From: Burkholderia sp. 9120
GTDB taxonomy: Bacteria; Pseudomonadota; Gammaproteobacteria; Burkholderiales; Burkholderiaceae
Assembly: GCF_000745015.1 (NCBI RefSeq)
Contig: NZ_JQNA01000002.1
Coordinates: forward strand, 3,472,001-3,536,000
Reading direction: 5' to 3'
DNA: 64,000 bases
In this document: piece by piece, positions 44,750 through 54,985 of the stretch
Position numbering within the stretch: the first letter of the stretch is position 1
Layout: each line of letters opens with the position of its first letter
Translations under genes and position numbers: made by a program
The notes under the pieces: generated by a model
Told to the model about the DNA's origin: nothing
Databases searched by the model: none
Seen by the model: only the letters and a program-made list of their open reading frames with translations

Positions 44750-45757
44750 ATGATCGATTTGCGCAGCGATACCGTAACCCGTCCGACCCCGGCGATGCTC
44801 GCGGCCATGTCCGCCGCCGAAGTGGGCGACGACGTCTGGGGCGATGACCCCACCGTGCTGCGTCTGCAAGCCACGCTCGCCGAGCGCACCGGCAAGGAAG
44901 CCGGCCTGTTCTTCCCGAGCGGCACGCAAAGCAATCTCGCCGCGTTGATGGCGCACTGCGCGCGCGGCGACGAATACATCGTCGGCCAACTGGCGCATAC
45001 CTATAAGTACGAAGGCGGCGGGGCGGCGGTGCTCGGCAGCATTCAGCCGCAGCCGCTCGAGAATGCCGCGGACGGCTCGATCCCGCTCGAAAAAATCGCT
45101 GCCGCGATCAAGCCAATCGACAATCACTTCGCGCGTACGAAGCTGCTGGCGCTGGAGAACACCATCGGCGGCAAGGTGTTGTCGGCGAGCTATGTCGACG
45201 AGGCGGTGCAGCTCGCGCGCAAGCACGGTCTGTCGGCTCACCTCGACGGCGCGCGCGTCTATAACGCGGCCGTTGCGTCGGGCAAACCGGTCGCGGAGTT
45301 GTGCGCGCCGTTCGATTCAGTGTCGGTCTGTTTCTCGAAGGGGCTGGGCGCGCCGGTCGGCTCGGTGCTGGTCGGCAGCCAGGCGTTGATCGACGTGGCG
45401 CACCGCTGGCGCAAGGTGCTGGGCGGCGGCATGCGCCAGGCCGGCGTGCTCGCGGCAGCCTGTTTGTACGCGCTGGATCACAACGTCGAACGTCTCGCCG
45501 ATGACCACGCGCACGCCGCGCATCTGGCGGCCGGTCTGGAAGCCATCGAGCACGTCAAGGTGCAGTCGGTCGCGACCAATATGGTGTTCGCGCAGTTTCC
45601 GCAGCAGCATTGCGTGCCGCTCGAAGCGTGGCTCAAGGAGCGCGGCATTCTTACTCAGATGTTGTACGCGTCGCGGTTCGTCACGCACAAGGACGTGTCG
45701 CGTGGGGATATCGATACGTTTGTTGCGGCCGTGAAGGGGTATTTTGCGGCGCGATGA
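44750..45757 (+). CDS. ltaE: Low-specificity L-threonine aldolase
   Basis: 335 residues from ATG 44750. Beginning [17 protein letters not shown] is diagnostic. PLP-lysine K197 in [13 protein letters not shown], Asp in AHLDGARV. It cleaves L-threonine and L-allo-threonine to glycine and acetaldehyde. The preceding 34 codons lack a ribosome site. It is followed by a 12-base tandem repeat and a perfect terminator shared with the MFS gene. Confidence 0.93.
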   Translation: MIDLRSDTVTRPTPAMLAAMSAAEVGDDVWGDDPTVLRLQATLAERTGKEAGLFFPSGTQSNLAALMAHCARGDEYIVGQLAHTYKYEGGGAAVLGSIQPQPLENAADGSIPLEKIAAAIKPIDNHFARTKLLALENTIGGKVLSASYVDEAVQLARKHGLSAHLDGARVYNAAVASGKPVAELCAPFDSVSVCFSKGLGAPVGSVLVGSQALIDVAHRWRKVLGGGMRQAGVLAAACLYALDHNVERLADDHAHAAHLAAGLEAIEHVKVQSVATNMVFAQFPQQHCVPLEAWLKERGILTQMLYASRFVTHKDVSRGDIDTFVAAVKGYFAAR

Positions 45758-45818
45758 GGTTATGGCGCGGTTGAGTGAGGCGGTGAGGGAAGGCGGTAGC
45801 TAGAAGATCGCAACGAAA

Positions 45819-45856
45819 CGCCTCAGCAAAAGCCTCAGCAAAAGCCTCACCGAAAA
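45819..45856. repeat. 12-base tandem repeat
   Basis: GCCTCAGCAAAA twice, then a degenerate third copy (GCCTCACCGAAAA), leading directly into the terminator stem. Confidence 0.8.
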
Positions 45857-45890
45857 GCGGACGCACTGTCATCACAGTGCGTCCGCTTTT
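45853..45890. terminator. Bidirectional terminator, 17-base perfect stem
   Basis: AAAAGCGGACGCACTGT (45853-45869) pairs fully with 45874-45890 around CATC, with T-runs on both strands. It serves ltaE from the left and the MFS gene from the right. Confidence 0.92.
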
Positions 45891-45891
45891 T

Positions 45892-47337
45892 TCATTTCGC
45901 CGCCGCCTTCGCATGCGCGCCCGACCGATGCGACGGCGCCAGCAAGCGCAAGCCGCTCGCGAGGCTCGCCGCGCCTGCGAAGAAAGCGCCGGCGCTAAGC
46001 GCCAGCGTCGGACCATGCCGTCCGGCGATCCCGAAGCTCAACGCGACCAGCGCCGCGCCCGTGGTCTGCCCGAGCAGCCGCGCCGTCGCGACGATACCGC
46101 TGGCGCCGCCGCTACGCTCGGGCGGCGCGCTCGCCATCAGCGCCTTCAGATTCGGCGACTGGAAGAAGCCGAAGCCCGCGCCGCAAACCGCCATCCGGAT
46201 GCCGATATCGAGCACATGCGGATGCACCGGCAACAGCGCCAGCGACGCCATCCCCGCCGACATCACCGCCAGCCCGATCGCGCCGAGCAGGCCGGGCGGA
46301 TAGCGATCGGACAAACTCCCGGCCAGCGGCGCGGCCAACGCAACCACCACCGGCCACGGCGTCATCAGAAAGCCGGTTTCCACCTGACTGCGATGCAGCA
46401 CGTCCTCGAAATAAAACGGCAGCGACACGAACGCGAGCCCTTGCGCGGCGAACGAACACACGGCCGTCACCGCCGACAACGCGAACACCGGCCGCTTGAA
46501 CAGATCGACGGGTAGCATCGGCGCCGGGTGGCCCGCCTCGCGGCGAATCAGCAGGGCCCCGAACACGATCGCGATCGCCGCCGCGCTCAGCACCAGCAGC
46601 GTCGACGCGCGCTGCGCCGCCTCGCCGAGCGCGAAGATCAGCGCGGCGAACGTGATCACGTTGAGCAGCGCCGCGACCGGATCGAACTGGTGCGTGCCGC
46701 GCTCCGTGTGCGGCAACGCGGGCCACGCGAAGGCGAACGCCAGCAGGCCGAGCGGCACGTTCACCGCGAACAGCCACGGCCATGCGGCAACGGAAAGAAT
46801 CAGCGACGCCACCGTCGGCCCCACCGCGAACGACACCCCGACGATCAGTGCATTGGTGCCGAGACCGCGTCCGAGTCGGTGCGGCGGATACAGATAGCGG
46901 ATCAGCGCGGTATTCACGCTCATGATCGCGCTCGCGCCGAGCCCTTGCAGCACGCGCGCGGCGGCGAGCATGGGCAGCGTCGTCGCCAGCGAGCACGCCA
47001 GCGACGCTAGCGTGAACAGCGCAATACCGCCTATATAAATGCGCCGATGCCCGACGATATCGCCGAGCGCCGCCAGCGGCAGCAAGGTCGCGACCATCGC
47101 GAGCTGATAGGCGTTGATGATCCACACCGACGCTGCGGGCGCCGCATGCAGATCCGCGGCGATCGCGGGCAGCGCGGTGTTGGCGATGGCGGTATCGAGC
47201 GTGGCGAGGGCGACGGCGAGCATGATCGCGGCCATCGCGCGGCGGTTGGCGGCGGACATCGGGCCGTCCGCGGGGAACGGCGGGGCGGCGGTGGCGCTGG
47301 GTTTGTCGGACAAGGCGTGGCTCGTCGGGTTGGGCAT
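45892..47337 (-). CDS. MFS transporter, DHA2 family
   Basis: 481 residues from ATG 47337. About 14 hydrophobic helices. Helix 1 contains LATLDTAIANTALPAIA, the DHA2 (drug:proton antiporter-2) signature D1, and the helix 2-3 loop has GDIVGHRRIY. Helix 5 has the antiporter motif C-like GxGAsimsv (LQGLGASAIMSV). Likely exports toxic compounds with proton antiport, as EmrB/SmvA relatives do. Substrate unknown. No regulator adjoins. Confidence 0.9.
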   Translation of the reverse strand: MPNPTSHALSDKPSATAAPPFPADGPMSAANRRAMAAIMLAVALATLDTAIANTALPAIAADLHAAPAASVWIINAYQLAMVATLLPLAALGDIVGHRRIYIGGIALFTLASLACSLATTLPMLAAARVLQGLGASAIMSVNTALIRYLYPPHRLGRGLGTNALIVGVSFAVGPTVASLILSVAAWPWLFAVNVPLGLLAFAFAWPALPHTERGTHQFDPVAALLNVITFAALIFALGEAAQRASTLLVLSAAAIAIVFGALLIRREAGHPAPMLPVDLFKRPVFALSAVTAVCSFAAQGLAFVSLPFYFEDVLHRSQVETGFLMTPWPVVVALAAPLAGSLSDRYPPGLLGAIGLAVMSAGMASLALLPVHPHVLDIGIRMAVCGAGFGFFQSPNLKALMASAPPERSGGASGIVATARLLGQTTGAALVALSFGIAGRHGPTLALSAGAFFAGAASLASGLRLLAPSHRSGAHAKAAAK

Positions 47338-47991
47338 ACGGCTCGCGCCGGCGCGTAAAAAAGCGTGGCGCGTGAGCGGCAGGATTGCGGGTGAGGGAGG
47401 ATGCGCGTGGCCCGAGTCCAGCAGTCGAAGCGGTGCGCGCGGCGAATGGCGCAATTGTTACAGAGACGTTGAAATCGTGCTGGGAGTCAGGCGGAGCGGG
47501 GCGCTGTGAATCAGGCTCATAAAGCAACTAACGGTCAACCCCGCGCAGCGTCTCCGAACTACGTGAGCCTTGCGGTGTCACACGCCTTTCCGGCCCACCG
47601 CCCGGCAGACGAGGTGAACCGATTCGATCACGCATCCGCGATATCGGCTGATTCATCCGCGCGTCACGCGTCGAAAAAATAATGGCGTTGTGCTCGTGGC
47701 TGAATTCGCTGCGTGCGTGTCTTTCATTTCGCAATCGTTTGCCTGTTTTGCGGGCCGATGCACGCGCGCAGTGCCGCGCTCACGGGGCTTGCACCGCGCG
47801 CGTGCGAAAAATCCGCGTGGCGGCGTGCGGCGGCGGGCATGGCATGTGCGTCATCAACCGCTCGCGCTTGCCGGTGTCCGGTGGCCGTAAAATGTCCTAC
47901 TCTGTTTCTTAACCCGCCTGACCGGCACGCGCCTCCCGTCCGTCATCTGTGCGGTTCGCGCCTGTCGCGTCGCTTTTTCCCGGAGGCTTCG
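47338..47991. other. Intergenic region between MFS and glgP
   Basis: 654 bases between divergent genes. Several open frames exist but none has a ribosome site or a known pattern. It presumably holds both promoters. Confidence 0.5.
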
Positions 47992-50445
47992 ATGACAACC
48001 GTCGATCTGGAATTCGACCAGCTCAACAGTACCGTCGACGCGCTACGGCGCTCAATTTCCAATCGCATGATGTACGGCGTCGGCAAGGACGCCGTCACCG
48101 CGCATCCGCACGACTGGCTGCACGCCGCCGCGCTCGCGGTGCGTGACCGGCTGGTCGCGCGCTGGATGAAGACCACGCGCCTGCAATACGAACAGGATGT
48201 GAAACGCGTCTACTACCTGTCGATGGAGTTCCTGATCGGCCGGACGTTTACGAATGCATTGCTGGCGCTCGGTATCCACGATCAGATGAAGGAGGCGCTC
48301 GCGAGCCTCGGCGTCGATATGGAGATGCTGATCAATATCGAGCCCGACGCCGCGCTCGGCAACGGCGGCCTCGGCCGGCTGGCGGCCTGCTTTCTGGATT
48401 CGATGGCGACGCTCGGCATTCCGGGTTTCGGCTACGGCATCCGTTACGAGTACGGCATGTTCCGTCAGGAGATCGTCGACGGCGAACAGGTCGAAGCGCC
48501 GGACTACTGGCTGCGCGCGGGCAACCCGTGGGAGTTTCCGCGGCCCGAGATCAAGTACATGGTGCACTTCGGCGGCCGCACGGTGCAGCGCGGCGAGCAC
48601 ACCGAGTGGATCGACACCGAGCACGTGAACGCGACCGCGTACGACACCGTCATTCCCGGCTACGCGACCGACGCGACCAACACGCTGCGTCTCTGGTCCG
48701 CGCGCGCCACCGAGGAACTCGATCTCGGCGCATTCAACCGCGGCGACTACCGCAACGCGGTCGACACCAAGAACATGTCCGAGAACGTCTCGCGCCTGCT
48801 GTATCCGGACGACTCGACACCGGCCGGTCGCGAACTGCGGCTGCGCCAGGAATACTTCTTCGTGTCGGCGACCATGCAGGATCTGATTCGCCGCTATCAG
48901 CGCACGCACAGCACGTTCGGCCGTTTCGCCGAAAAGGTGGCGGTGCATCTGAACGATACGCACCCCGTGTTGGCGATTCCTGAATTGATGCGTCTGCTGG
49001 TGGATATTCACCACGTGCCTTGGGACAAGGCGTGGACGCACGTCACGAAAATTTTCTCGTACACCAATCACACGTTGATGCCCGAAGCGCTCGAAACGTG
49101 GGACGTCGAAATGCTCGCGCGCCTGTTGCCGCGGCATCTCGAGATCATCTTCGAGATCAACGCGCAGTTTCTCAAGCACGTCAGCGAGCAGTCGGGTCAT
49201 GACGGCGAGATGATCCGCCGCATTTCGCTGGTCGATGAATACGGCCAGCGGCGCGTGCGCATGGCGTATCTGGCGATCGTCGCGAGTCACAAGGTGAACG
49301 GCGTGTCGAAGCTGCATTCGCAACTCATGACACGCGACATCTTCGCCGACTTCGCGCGCGTCTATCCCGACCGCTTCACCAATGTGACCAACGGCATCAC
49401 GCCGCGCCGCTGGCTCGCGCAGGCGAGTCCGTCGCTGTCGTCGCTGATCGATCAGCAGATCGGCAAGCAGTGGCGCAGCAATCTGTTCGAGCTGGAACAA
49501 CTGCGCAATCTGCGCACGGACAGCGGCTTTATCGAGGCTTTCCGCGAAGCGAAGCGGCAGAACAAGATTCGCCTCGTGCAGCGGCTCGCGCATCACACCA
49601 AGCTGCATTTCGATCCGGATGCGCTATTCGACCTGCAGGTCAAACGCATTCACGAATACAAGCGGCAATTGCTGAACGTGCTGCATGTGATCGTGCGCTA
49701 CAACCAGATTCGCGCGAATCCCGAGCGCGACTGGGTGCCGCGCGTGGTGCTGTTCGCCGGCAAGGCCGCGTCCGCGTACCGGATGGCGAAGACGATCATC
49801 AAGCTGATCGGCGACGTGAGTGAGAAGGTCAATCACGACCCGCTGATCGGCGATCGCCTGAAGGTGGTGTTCGTGCCGAACTACGGCGTGAGCGTGGCCG
49901 AGCTGATCATTCCGGCGGCCGATCTGTCCGAACAGATTTCGATGGCGGGCACCGAAGCGTCGGGCACCGGCAACATGAAGCTCGCGCTCAACGGCGCGTT
50001 GACGATCGGCACGATGGACGGCGCCAACATCGAAATCTGCGACGCCGTGGGCCGCGAGAACATCTTCATCTTCGGCCATACCGCCGACGAAGTAGACAGC
50101 TTGCGCGCCTCCGGCTACCGGCCACGGCAGATCTACGAGGAGAACGCGGAACTGCGCATGGCGCTGGATCAGATCCGCACGGGCTTCTTCTCGCCGGACG
50201 ACCCGCTGCGCTTCTCGGACATCTTTCACACGCTGGTGGACTGGGGCGATCACTACATGGTGCTGGCCGATTTCGCCGCGTTCGCGAAGGCGCAGGACGA
50301 CGTGGACGCGCGCTTCGTCGACAAACGCGCGTGGGCGGAAAGCGCGATCGAGAACGTCGCGGGGATGGGGCAGTTTTCGTCGGACCGGACGATCGGCGAA
50401 TATGCACGCAATATCTGGCATGTGAATCCGCTGGATATTGAGTGA
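47992..50445 (+). CDS. glgP: Glycogen/alpha-glucan phosphorylase
   Basis: 817 residues, the usual length. Start ATG 47992 with CGGAGG upstream. GT35 features: EFLIGRTFTNALLALG, GNGGLGRLAACFLDSMATLG, YGIRYEYGMF, and the PLP site EASGTGNMKLALNGALTIG with Lys at residue 663. It uses phosphate to release glucose 1-phosphate from glycogen or maltodextrin. No other glycogen genes (glgB, glgC, glgA, glgX) are in the window. A likely terminator follows. Confidence 0.96.
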   Translation: MTTVDLEFDQLNSTVDALRRSISNRMMYGVGKDAVTAHPHDWLHAAALAVRDRLVARWMKTTRLQYEQDVKRVYYLSMEFLIGRTFTNALLALGIHDQMKEALASLGVDMEMLINIEPDAALGNGGLGRLAACFLDSMATLGIPGFGYGIRYEYGMFRQEIVDGEQVEAPDYWLRAGNPWEFPRPEIKYMVHFGGRTVQRGEHTEWIDTEHVNATAYDTVIPGYATDATNTLRLWSARATEELDLGAFNRGDYRNAVDTKNMSENVSRLLYPDDSTPAGRELRLRQEYFFVSATMQDLIRRYQRTHSTFGRFAEKVAVHLNDTHPVLAIPELMRLLVDIHHVPWDKAWTHVTKIFSYTNHTLMPEALETWDVEMLARLLPRHLEIIFEINAQFLKHVSEQSGHDGEMIRRISLVDEYGQRRVRMAYLAIVASHKVNGVSKLHSQLMTRDIFADFARVYPDRFTNVTNGITPRRWLAQASPSLSSLIDQQIGKQWRSNLFELEQLRNLRTDSGFIEAFREAKRQNKIRLVQRLAHHTKLHFDPDALFDLQVKRIHEYKRQLLNVLHVIVRYNQIRANPERDWVPRVVLFAGKAASAYRMAKTIIKLIGDVSEKVNHDPLIGDRLKVVFVPNYGVSVAELIIPAADLSEQISMAGTEASGTGNMKLALNGALTIGTMDGANIEICDAVGRENIFIFGHTADEVDSLRASGYRPRQIYEENAELRMALDQIRTGFFSPDDPLRFSDIFHTLVDWGDHYMVLADFAAFAKAQDDVDARFVDKRAWAESAIENVAGMGQFSSDRTIGEYARNIWHVNPLDIE

Positions 50446-50538
50446 GGGGTGGTATGTCAGGCTAGCCGCCTTGACCGTATCGCCCGTTACACGCTAGAGT
50501 TAGCATCACAAATAGGTTGCGACTACGCGGCCGGCGCC

Positions 50539-50578
50539 AGGCTCCAGGGACTACCTTGGGGCCTTTCGCTTTTCTAGG
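50539..50578 (+). terminator. Possible terminator after glgP
   Basis: GGCTCCAGG and CCTTGGGGCC can pair imperfectly around GACTA, followed by TTTCGCTTTTCT. It lies about 95 bases after the glgP stop. Confidence 0.45.
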
Positions 50579-50684
50579 GGAAGATTTTCAGCCCGTTGCC
50601 CGAGACGGCGCCGAATTCCCCGGTAAAGAACTTCTTCAGATCAGCGTCGCGTCCCGTGGCTACTGAGTCAGACTTTCCCTGGCG
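50574..50684 (-). pseudogene. 36-codon open fragment with coding character, no start
   Basis: On the minus strand, overlapping the 3' end of the protease-like gene in another frame, stands a frame ending ATGRDADLKKFFTGEFGAV then SGNGLKIFP and TAG. Third positions are mostly G or C, as in real genes here. It has no ATG, GTG or TTG. It could be the lost C-terminal part of the upstream protein (separated by a frameshift near 50684) or a gene remnant. Family not recognised. Confidence 0.3.
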
Positions 50685-51790
50685 CTAGCCGCCCGCAACC
50701 CCAGCTCGCCACGCGGAAAATCGAACAGCACGTCCAGCTTCTGCATGCCCATCAGGCCGATCACGATGCGGTTGGCGTCCGGTTTCGCCTTCACGATCGT
50801 GACCTGCGCGTCGTCGTAGCGATGCACCCACTTACCCGAGCCGACCGCCGCGTCGTAGTTGCCGCGTTTGAGCACCTTGCCGACGTCGTCGTCGCCGGTC
50901 CAGTCCGGGGCTTTGTCCGTCTCGATGCGGATCATGTCGGTGCTCGCCGTGGCGAACACCAGCGGCGCGCAAAAGGTCATCTTGTCGCCGACATTCACGC
51001 AGCCTCGCGGCCATTGCACGGTGCCGTCCTGGGCGACGACCATCGGCAGCAGCGTGTAGTCTTTCGTGAGCGCGTTCGACGGGCTCAGCAGCAGGTACGG
51101 CTTCGCGAAGTTCGCATGCACCAGATACCGTTGAGCGACGTTGCCGGGCAGCGCGCGTAACGGCTGCGTGCAGCAACTGTCGTCCGGCTGCGCCGCGCCG
51201 ATGCCGAACAGGCCGGACAATGCCCAGCCGAACTCGGCTGTGTAGCCGTCGAAGCCCACGCAACGCCGCGCGGCGGCCTGGCAATTCACCAGATCGACCG
51301 CCTGCACCGTAATTTGCGCGGGCTTGAGACCGGCGACGCTCATCGGCAACGTCACCGCCGCGCCAGAAACTTGCGCGCCGTTCGCGAGCGGCAGCGAACT
51401 CACCGGGCCGGCGTTCGGATAGTCCGTGCCCGGCAGCGCCGATTTCAGTACGCGCACGCCTTGCGTGCCGGTATCGAGCGCGACATACAAGGGCTTGCCG
51501 TCGAGCTGGACCGGCAGGCCGAGGCGCGCGTGATCCTCGTCGGCGCGCTCCACGTGCAGCGGGATCAGCAGGCCGTCGGCGCCGCCGTTGATGAGCGCGG
51601 CCGTGGAGGCGGGCGGCGTGGGCGTGGGGAACGTGGTGGAGCAGCCGCTCAGTACGGCAAATGCGGCGCTGGCGAGCAGAGCCGCCACAGGAAGATGACG
51701 CAGGAAGGTGTGTCGATCCGTGCAACCGGAACGGCGGGCACGCAAGAGAGACGACGGAGACAGCACGAACGATAGGAACGACAAGGACAT
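50660..51790 (-). CDS. Aspartyl-protease-like lipoprotein
   Basis: 376 residues. A long N-terminal part (arginine-rich, then VAALLASAAFAVLSGC with a lipobox Cys) suggests a lipoprotein; the true start may be further downstream. The body has a retropepsin-like opening (LYVALDTGTQGVRVL, with the DTG signature) and closes with IGLMGMQKLDVLFDFPRGELGLR, as in pepsin-like folds. Only one clear DTG is seen, so it may be a non-catalytic relative. Cys-rich middle. Function unknown. Confidence 0.7.
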   Translation of the reverse strand: MSLSFLSFVLSPSSLLRARRSGCTDRHTFLRHLPVAALLASAAFAVLSGCSTTFPTPTPPASTAALINGGADGLLIPLHVERADEDHARLGLPVQLDGKPLYVALDTGTQGVRVLKSALPGTDYPNAGPVSSLPLANGAQVSGAAVTLPMSVAGLKPAQITVQAVDLVNCQAAARRCVGFDGYTAEFGWALSGLFGIGAAQPDDSCCTQPLRALPGNVAQRYLVHANFAKPYLLLSPSNALTKDYTLLPMVVAQDGTVQWPRGCVNVGDKMTFCAPLVFATASTDMIRIETDKAPDWTGDDDVGKVLKRGNYDAAVGSGKWVHRYDDAQVTIVKAKPDANRIVIGLMGMQKLDVLFDFPRGELGLRAASARESLTQ

Positions 51791-52131
51791 AGATCACGCT
51801 TTGCAAAGAGGCGAGTCCCTGGCGAAGGCGAGGCGTCGTGATGTTGCGAAGCGAGCGGCACGGCGGCGGTTTTGTTCGATCGCCGCGTCGTGATGCGGAG
51901 AAACCGGAACGCTTGCTAACCTGCGGGCGGGAACACGCGTGGACAGGAGCGGCGACTCTACATGGCCGCTCAGGTGTACTTGCAAAGATGTGTCAATGTG
52001 CGGCGGGTGGCGACGTCAGCGCGCCGCGTGTGGATGCCGGCTAGCGTCGACAGCCGCAAGAGTGTGGCCTAAGGCGACGCCGGCCCGCATCGAAAGTCGC
52101 TGCCAGGCGGGCCTTTCTGACTCGTTCCACA
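51791..52131. other. Intergenic region, 341 bases
   Basis: Between two minus-strand genes. It should hold the promoter of the protease-like gene. A small hairpin (GAGCGGC/GCCGCTC at about 51948-51972) is the only structure seen. No gene supported. Confidence 0.5.
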
Positions 52132-52467
52132 TCAATAATCGCGCGGACGCCGGATCACCGTGGCCTGCGCGCGACCTAGCGTCGCGCGGTCGAGTACGGC
52201 GGTCAGCAGGCCGATCACGTCGTCGAGCGAGCGCGATGTGACTTCGACGCGAAAGGTCACGCGCTCGTGTTGCTGGTCGACGGTGACGACGTAAAGGCGC
52301 AGATCGTCGCCGAGCGACGCGTGCAGCGCGCGCCGTCCTTCGGCCGACGAGGTGCCGGGCACGGTGACGTCGATGATGACGAGCGGAACGACGTGATGGG
52401 TGCGGCGGCGGATCGTGCGCGGTGCGCGCGGAACGGAGAGGTTGGACGTGGCGACGGAGGTGTGCAT
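52132..52467 (-). CDS. Hypothetical protein with an ACT-like pattern
   Basis: 111 residues from ATG 52467 (128 if GTG 52518 is used; neither has a good ribosome site). The C-terminal 80 residues alternate strand-helix-strand (VVPLVIIDVTVPG, LRLYVVTVDQQHERVTFRVEV, SLDDVIGLLTAVLDR) like an ACT or ferredoxin-like fold. No family assigned; could bind a small ligand. Alone on the minus strand. Confidence 0.55.
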   Translation of the reverse strand: MHTSVATSNLSVPRAPRTIRRRTHHVVPLVIIDVTVPGTSSAEGRRALHASLGDDLRLYVVTVDQQHERVTFRVEVTSRSLDDVIGLLTAVLDRATLGRAQATVIRRPRDY

Positions 52468-52691
52468 CGTGGTTGCGCCGATTCGGCGAGGCGGCGCGCG
52501 TTGTTGATACCTGGCCACTCTATCGGCGCGCGTCTCAAGGACGCGCTAAAGCTGCTGCGCCGCGAATCAAAATCGTGTTAACGATGTCGTGCCGTCGCGG
52601 CATGTCTTGAACGTCGAGCCGTGGGCTCGAGCCGATGCCTCGACGCCTTCAAAACACCGCCCACAAGCGCGCGACGCACAGCGCCGCCCGC

Positions 52692-53081
52692 TCAACCCTT
52701 CGGCGCCGCTGCCGAGGCCTTCGCTTCATCCACGGCCGCGCCGACGCGCTCGACGAACTCGCGGTCGACACTCATCAGTGCTTCGCGCTCGCCGTTCGCC
52801 GTCTGCACCATCAGGCGATGGGTGACGTCCTGGGTCACCCAGGTGAGCCAGCCCACCACCGCGAGCATCGTGCCGCACACCATGCCGACCGGTGAGCGCA
52901 GTATCGCGCCGACTATTGCGCTGGCCACGCCGACGAGCGAGATCGTGATCGGCAGGATCCTGTTCTTCTGCACGGTGACGACCTGCACGCCGACGATATC
53001 GCGCAACGGAAAGACCTGGCCAGCGGAAGAGAGCGCGTTACGCGTGACCGACACGCCACGATCGTTGAAAGGAGTTTCCAT
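52692..53081 (-). CDS. DUF6232 family membrane protein
   Basis: 129 residues from ATG 53081 (137 if the ATG at 53105 is used). Begins METPFNDRGVSVTRNAL, a DUF6232-like start (a short strand segment VFPLRDIVGVQVV follows), then two hydrophobic helices (ITISLVGVASAIVGAI and VCGTMLAVVGWLTWV) and a cytosolic tail. Function unknown. Starts lack a clear Shine-Dalgarno. Confidence 0.7.
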   Translation of the reverse strand: METPFNDRGVSVTRNALSSAGQVFPLRDIVGVQVVTVQKNRILPITISLVGVASAIVGAILRSPVGMVCGTMLAVVGWLTWVTQDVTHRLMVQTANGEREALMSVDREFVERVGAAVDEAKASAAAPKG

Positions 53082-53272
53082 CGAGTCGAATGCAAGGGAT
53101 AGCAAAGGGCGCAGCGTAACAGATGCAGCCAGGTCGCGGTAAGTGGCGGCGTGGCGTAACGGTTAGGTACGCCGCGGCAAGCTGCCGTACATCAACGATT
53201 GCCCTGAAATTCGCGGCATTGTTGAACCATGGTTCGCCGCGACGCTCGACGTTCAGCGAACCCGATCCGCTG

Positions 53273-53995
53273 CTACGCGCCGGCAGAACCCGACTCCGCA
53301 CGTCCCACCCGCGTCAGCACGAACGTGCCGCACACCTCGAAGCCAAGCCGTTCATACAGCGATATCGCGGAACGGTTTTCGCTGAACACGTGTAGAAACG
53401 GCGTCTCTCCCCGTCGCTCGATTTCTCCGCGCAAGATTTGTATGAGCCGGCCGGCAAGTCCTTTTCCGCGCCAGTTTTCGTCGACGCAAACCGCGCTGAT
53501 CTCAACGTATCCGTCGATGCGCATCCGCTCGCCAGCCATCGCAATCAGGCGACCGCCGTCGCGCATGCCGATGTAGTTGCCCATCTCGGGCGTCCGCTTG
53601 CCGAAAGGACCGGGCTTGGTCTTCTGGACCAGCTCGAGCATCTCATCCGTGTCCGCGTGGCCGAGGCGGATCATGTCGAGGGCGGCGTCGCTGTCGCTGC
53701 CGGCTTCGGCAGCGCGCGTCGCCACCATGCGATGGAGCAGGCCGAGACGCGTCGCTTGCAGCGCGTCGATGAGACTCAGTTCATCTTGAGAAAGCAACGC
53801 GACCTGTTCGTGAGGTTGCAGAAGCGCGTGAAGCGCCTGATAGGCGGCGGGTGTCTCATCGGCCAGCGCGGCGAATGGCGCGACGTCGGCAAGGTATCGA
53901 CGGGCGAGGGCATCGCCCTGGCCGAGATGCGCCTGACGGGTGGTGAGCGCGGTCCAGATCACGCGCTCGAGGGTAGCTTGAATTGAACCACTCAT
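53273..53995 (-). CDS. GNAT-family N-acetyltransferase
   Basis: 240 residues. The C-terminal half is the acetyl-CoA-binding FR47/GNAT core: MAGERMRIDGYVEISAVCV, WRGKGLAGRLIQILRGEI (the acetyl-CoA loop), and FLHVFSENRSAISLYERLGF. The N-terminal half is helical and may hold the substrate. AAGGAAA lies before the ATG. Substrate unknown. Confidence 0.9.
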   Translation of the reverse strand: MSGSIQATLERVIWTALTTRQAHLGQGDALARRYLADVAPFAALADETPAAYQALHALLQPHEQVALLSQDELSLIDALQATRLGLLHRMVATRAAEAGSDSDAALDMIRLGHADTDEMLELVQKTKPGPFGKRTPEMGNYIGMRDGGRLIAMAGERMRIDGYVEISAVCVDENWRGKGLAGRLIQILRGEIERRGETPFLHVFSENRSAISLYERLGFEVCGTFVLTRVGRAESGSAGA

Positions 53996-54055
53996 ACGGT
54001 TTCCTTTTGCCTGGGGACTAACGGCTTGATTGCAGGTTGACGTGACACCCGAGGC

Positions 54056-54985
54056 TCAGCGCGGCGCGTGTCGACGACACACCGTCAGCACGATTTGCCG
54101 CAGCCAGCGATGAACCGGATCGACTTCCAGCCGAGGGTGCCACATCTGCGAGACGGTAATCTTTCCGGTCGCCACGGGGAGTTCGAAGGCGTGGATCGCG
54201 ACGCCCGCAACGTGTTCTTGCGGGCCCATTCCCTCGCCGAGAAAGGACGCGGGCACGAGCGCCACCAGATCCGAGGTTTGCGCCACGGCGCGCGCCGCGG
54301 AAAAGCCCGGGACCACCGCGACGATGGTGCGTTCGAGACCTAGCGCGGCCAACGCTTCATCGACCGGTCCACGGGTTCGACCGTGCCGTGACGCGACGAC
54401 GTGGCCGAACGCGACATACCGTTGCGCCGTCACCTCGCCATCCCGTTGCAGCGGATGCCCCTCTCTGACGATACCCACGAAACGATCGCGGAATAACGCC
54501 TGGAGTCGGACCTCGGGGCCCATTTCACCCAACACGCCGATCTCGAGATCAGCCGAACCGTCTCGCAGATGCGTCGCACTCTTCTCTGGCTTCGGCGCAA
54601 AGCGCAAACACACATGCGGCGCCGCCGCCGTTACCGCGGTGATCAGCGGCGAGCCGAAAACTTCGACGAAACCGTCGTTGGCGCGAATGGTGAAAGTGCG
54701 CCGCAAGGTCGAGAAATCGGTTTGCGCCGTGGACGGACGGAGCACGGCACGCGCTTCATGCGCCGCATTTTGTGTGCGCTCGCAGATCGCTTCGGCGTAC
54801 GGCGTCAGCACCATATGGCGCCCCGCGCGAACCAGCAAAGGGTCGCCGGTTGCGGCGCGAAGCCGCGCGAGCGTTCTGCTCATCGCAGAAGCGCTGAGTC
54901 CCAATCGACGCGCCGCGCCTGCCACGCTTCCTTCGGCGAGCAGCATGTCGAGCGCGATGAGCAGATTGAGGTCGGGTTCGGCCAT
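54056..54985 (-). CDS. LysR-family regulator
   Basis: 309 residues from ATG 54985. N-terminal winged helix (LNLLIALDMLLAEGSVAGAA, ASAMSRTLARLRAATGDPLLVRAG), NodD/NahR-like subgroup. Divergent from the SDR gene with a 170-base gap, so that gene is the probable target. Confidence 0.92.
   Translation of the reverse strand: MAEPDLNLLIALDMLLAEGSVAGAARRLGLSASAMSRTLARLRAATGDPLLVRAGRHMVLTPYAEAICERTQNAAHEARAVLRPSTAQTDFSTLRRTFTIRANDGFVEVFGSPLITAVTAAAPHVCLRFAPKPEKSATHLRDGSADLEIGVLGEMGPEVRLQALFRDRFVGIVREGHPLQRDGEVTAQRYVAFGHVVASRHGRTRGPVDEALAALGLERTIVAVVPGFSAARAVAQTSDLVALVPASFLGEGMGPQEHVAGVAIHAFELPVATGKITVSQMWHPRLEVDPVHRWLRQIVLTVCRRHAPR

Noticed and set aside
48052..49608. 518-codon minus-strand frame inside glgP
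   Set aside because: Antisense to a fully conserved phosphorylase; composition is typical of a shadow.
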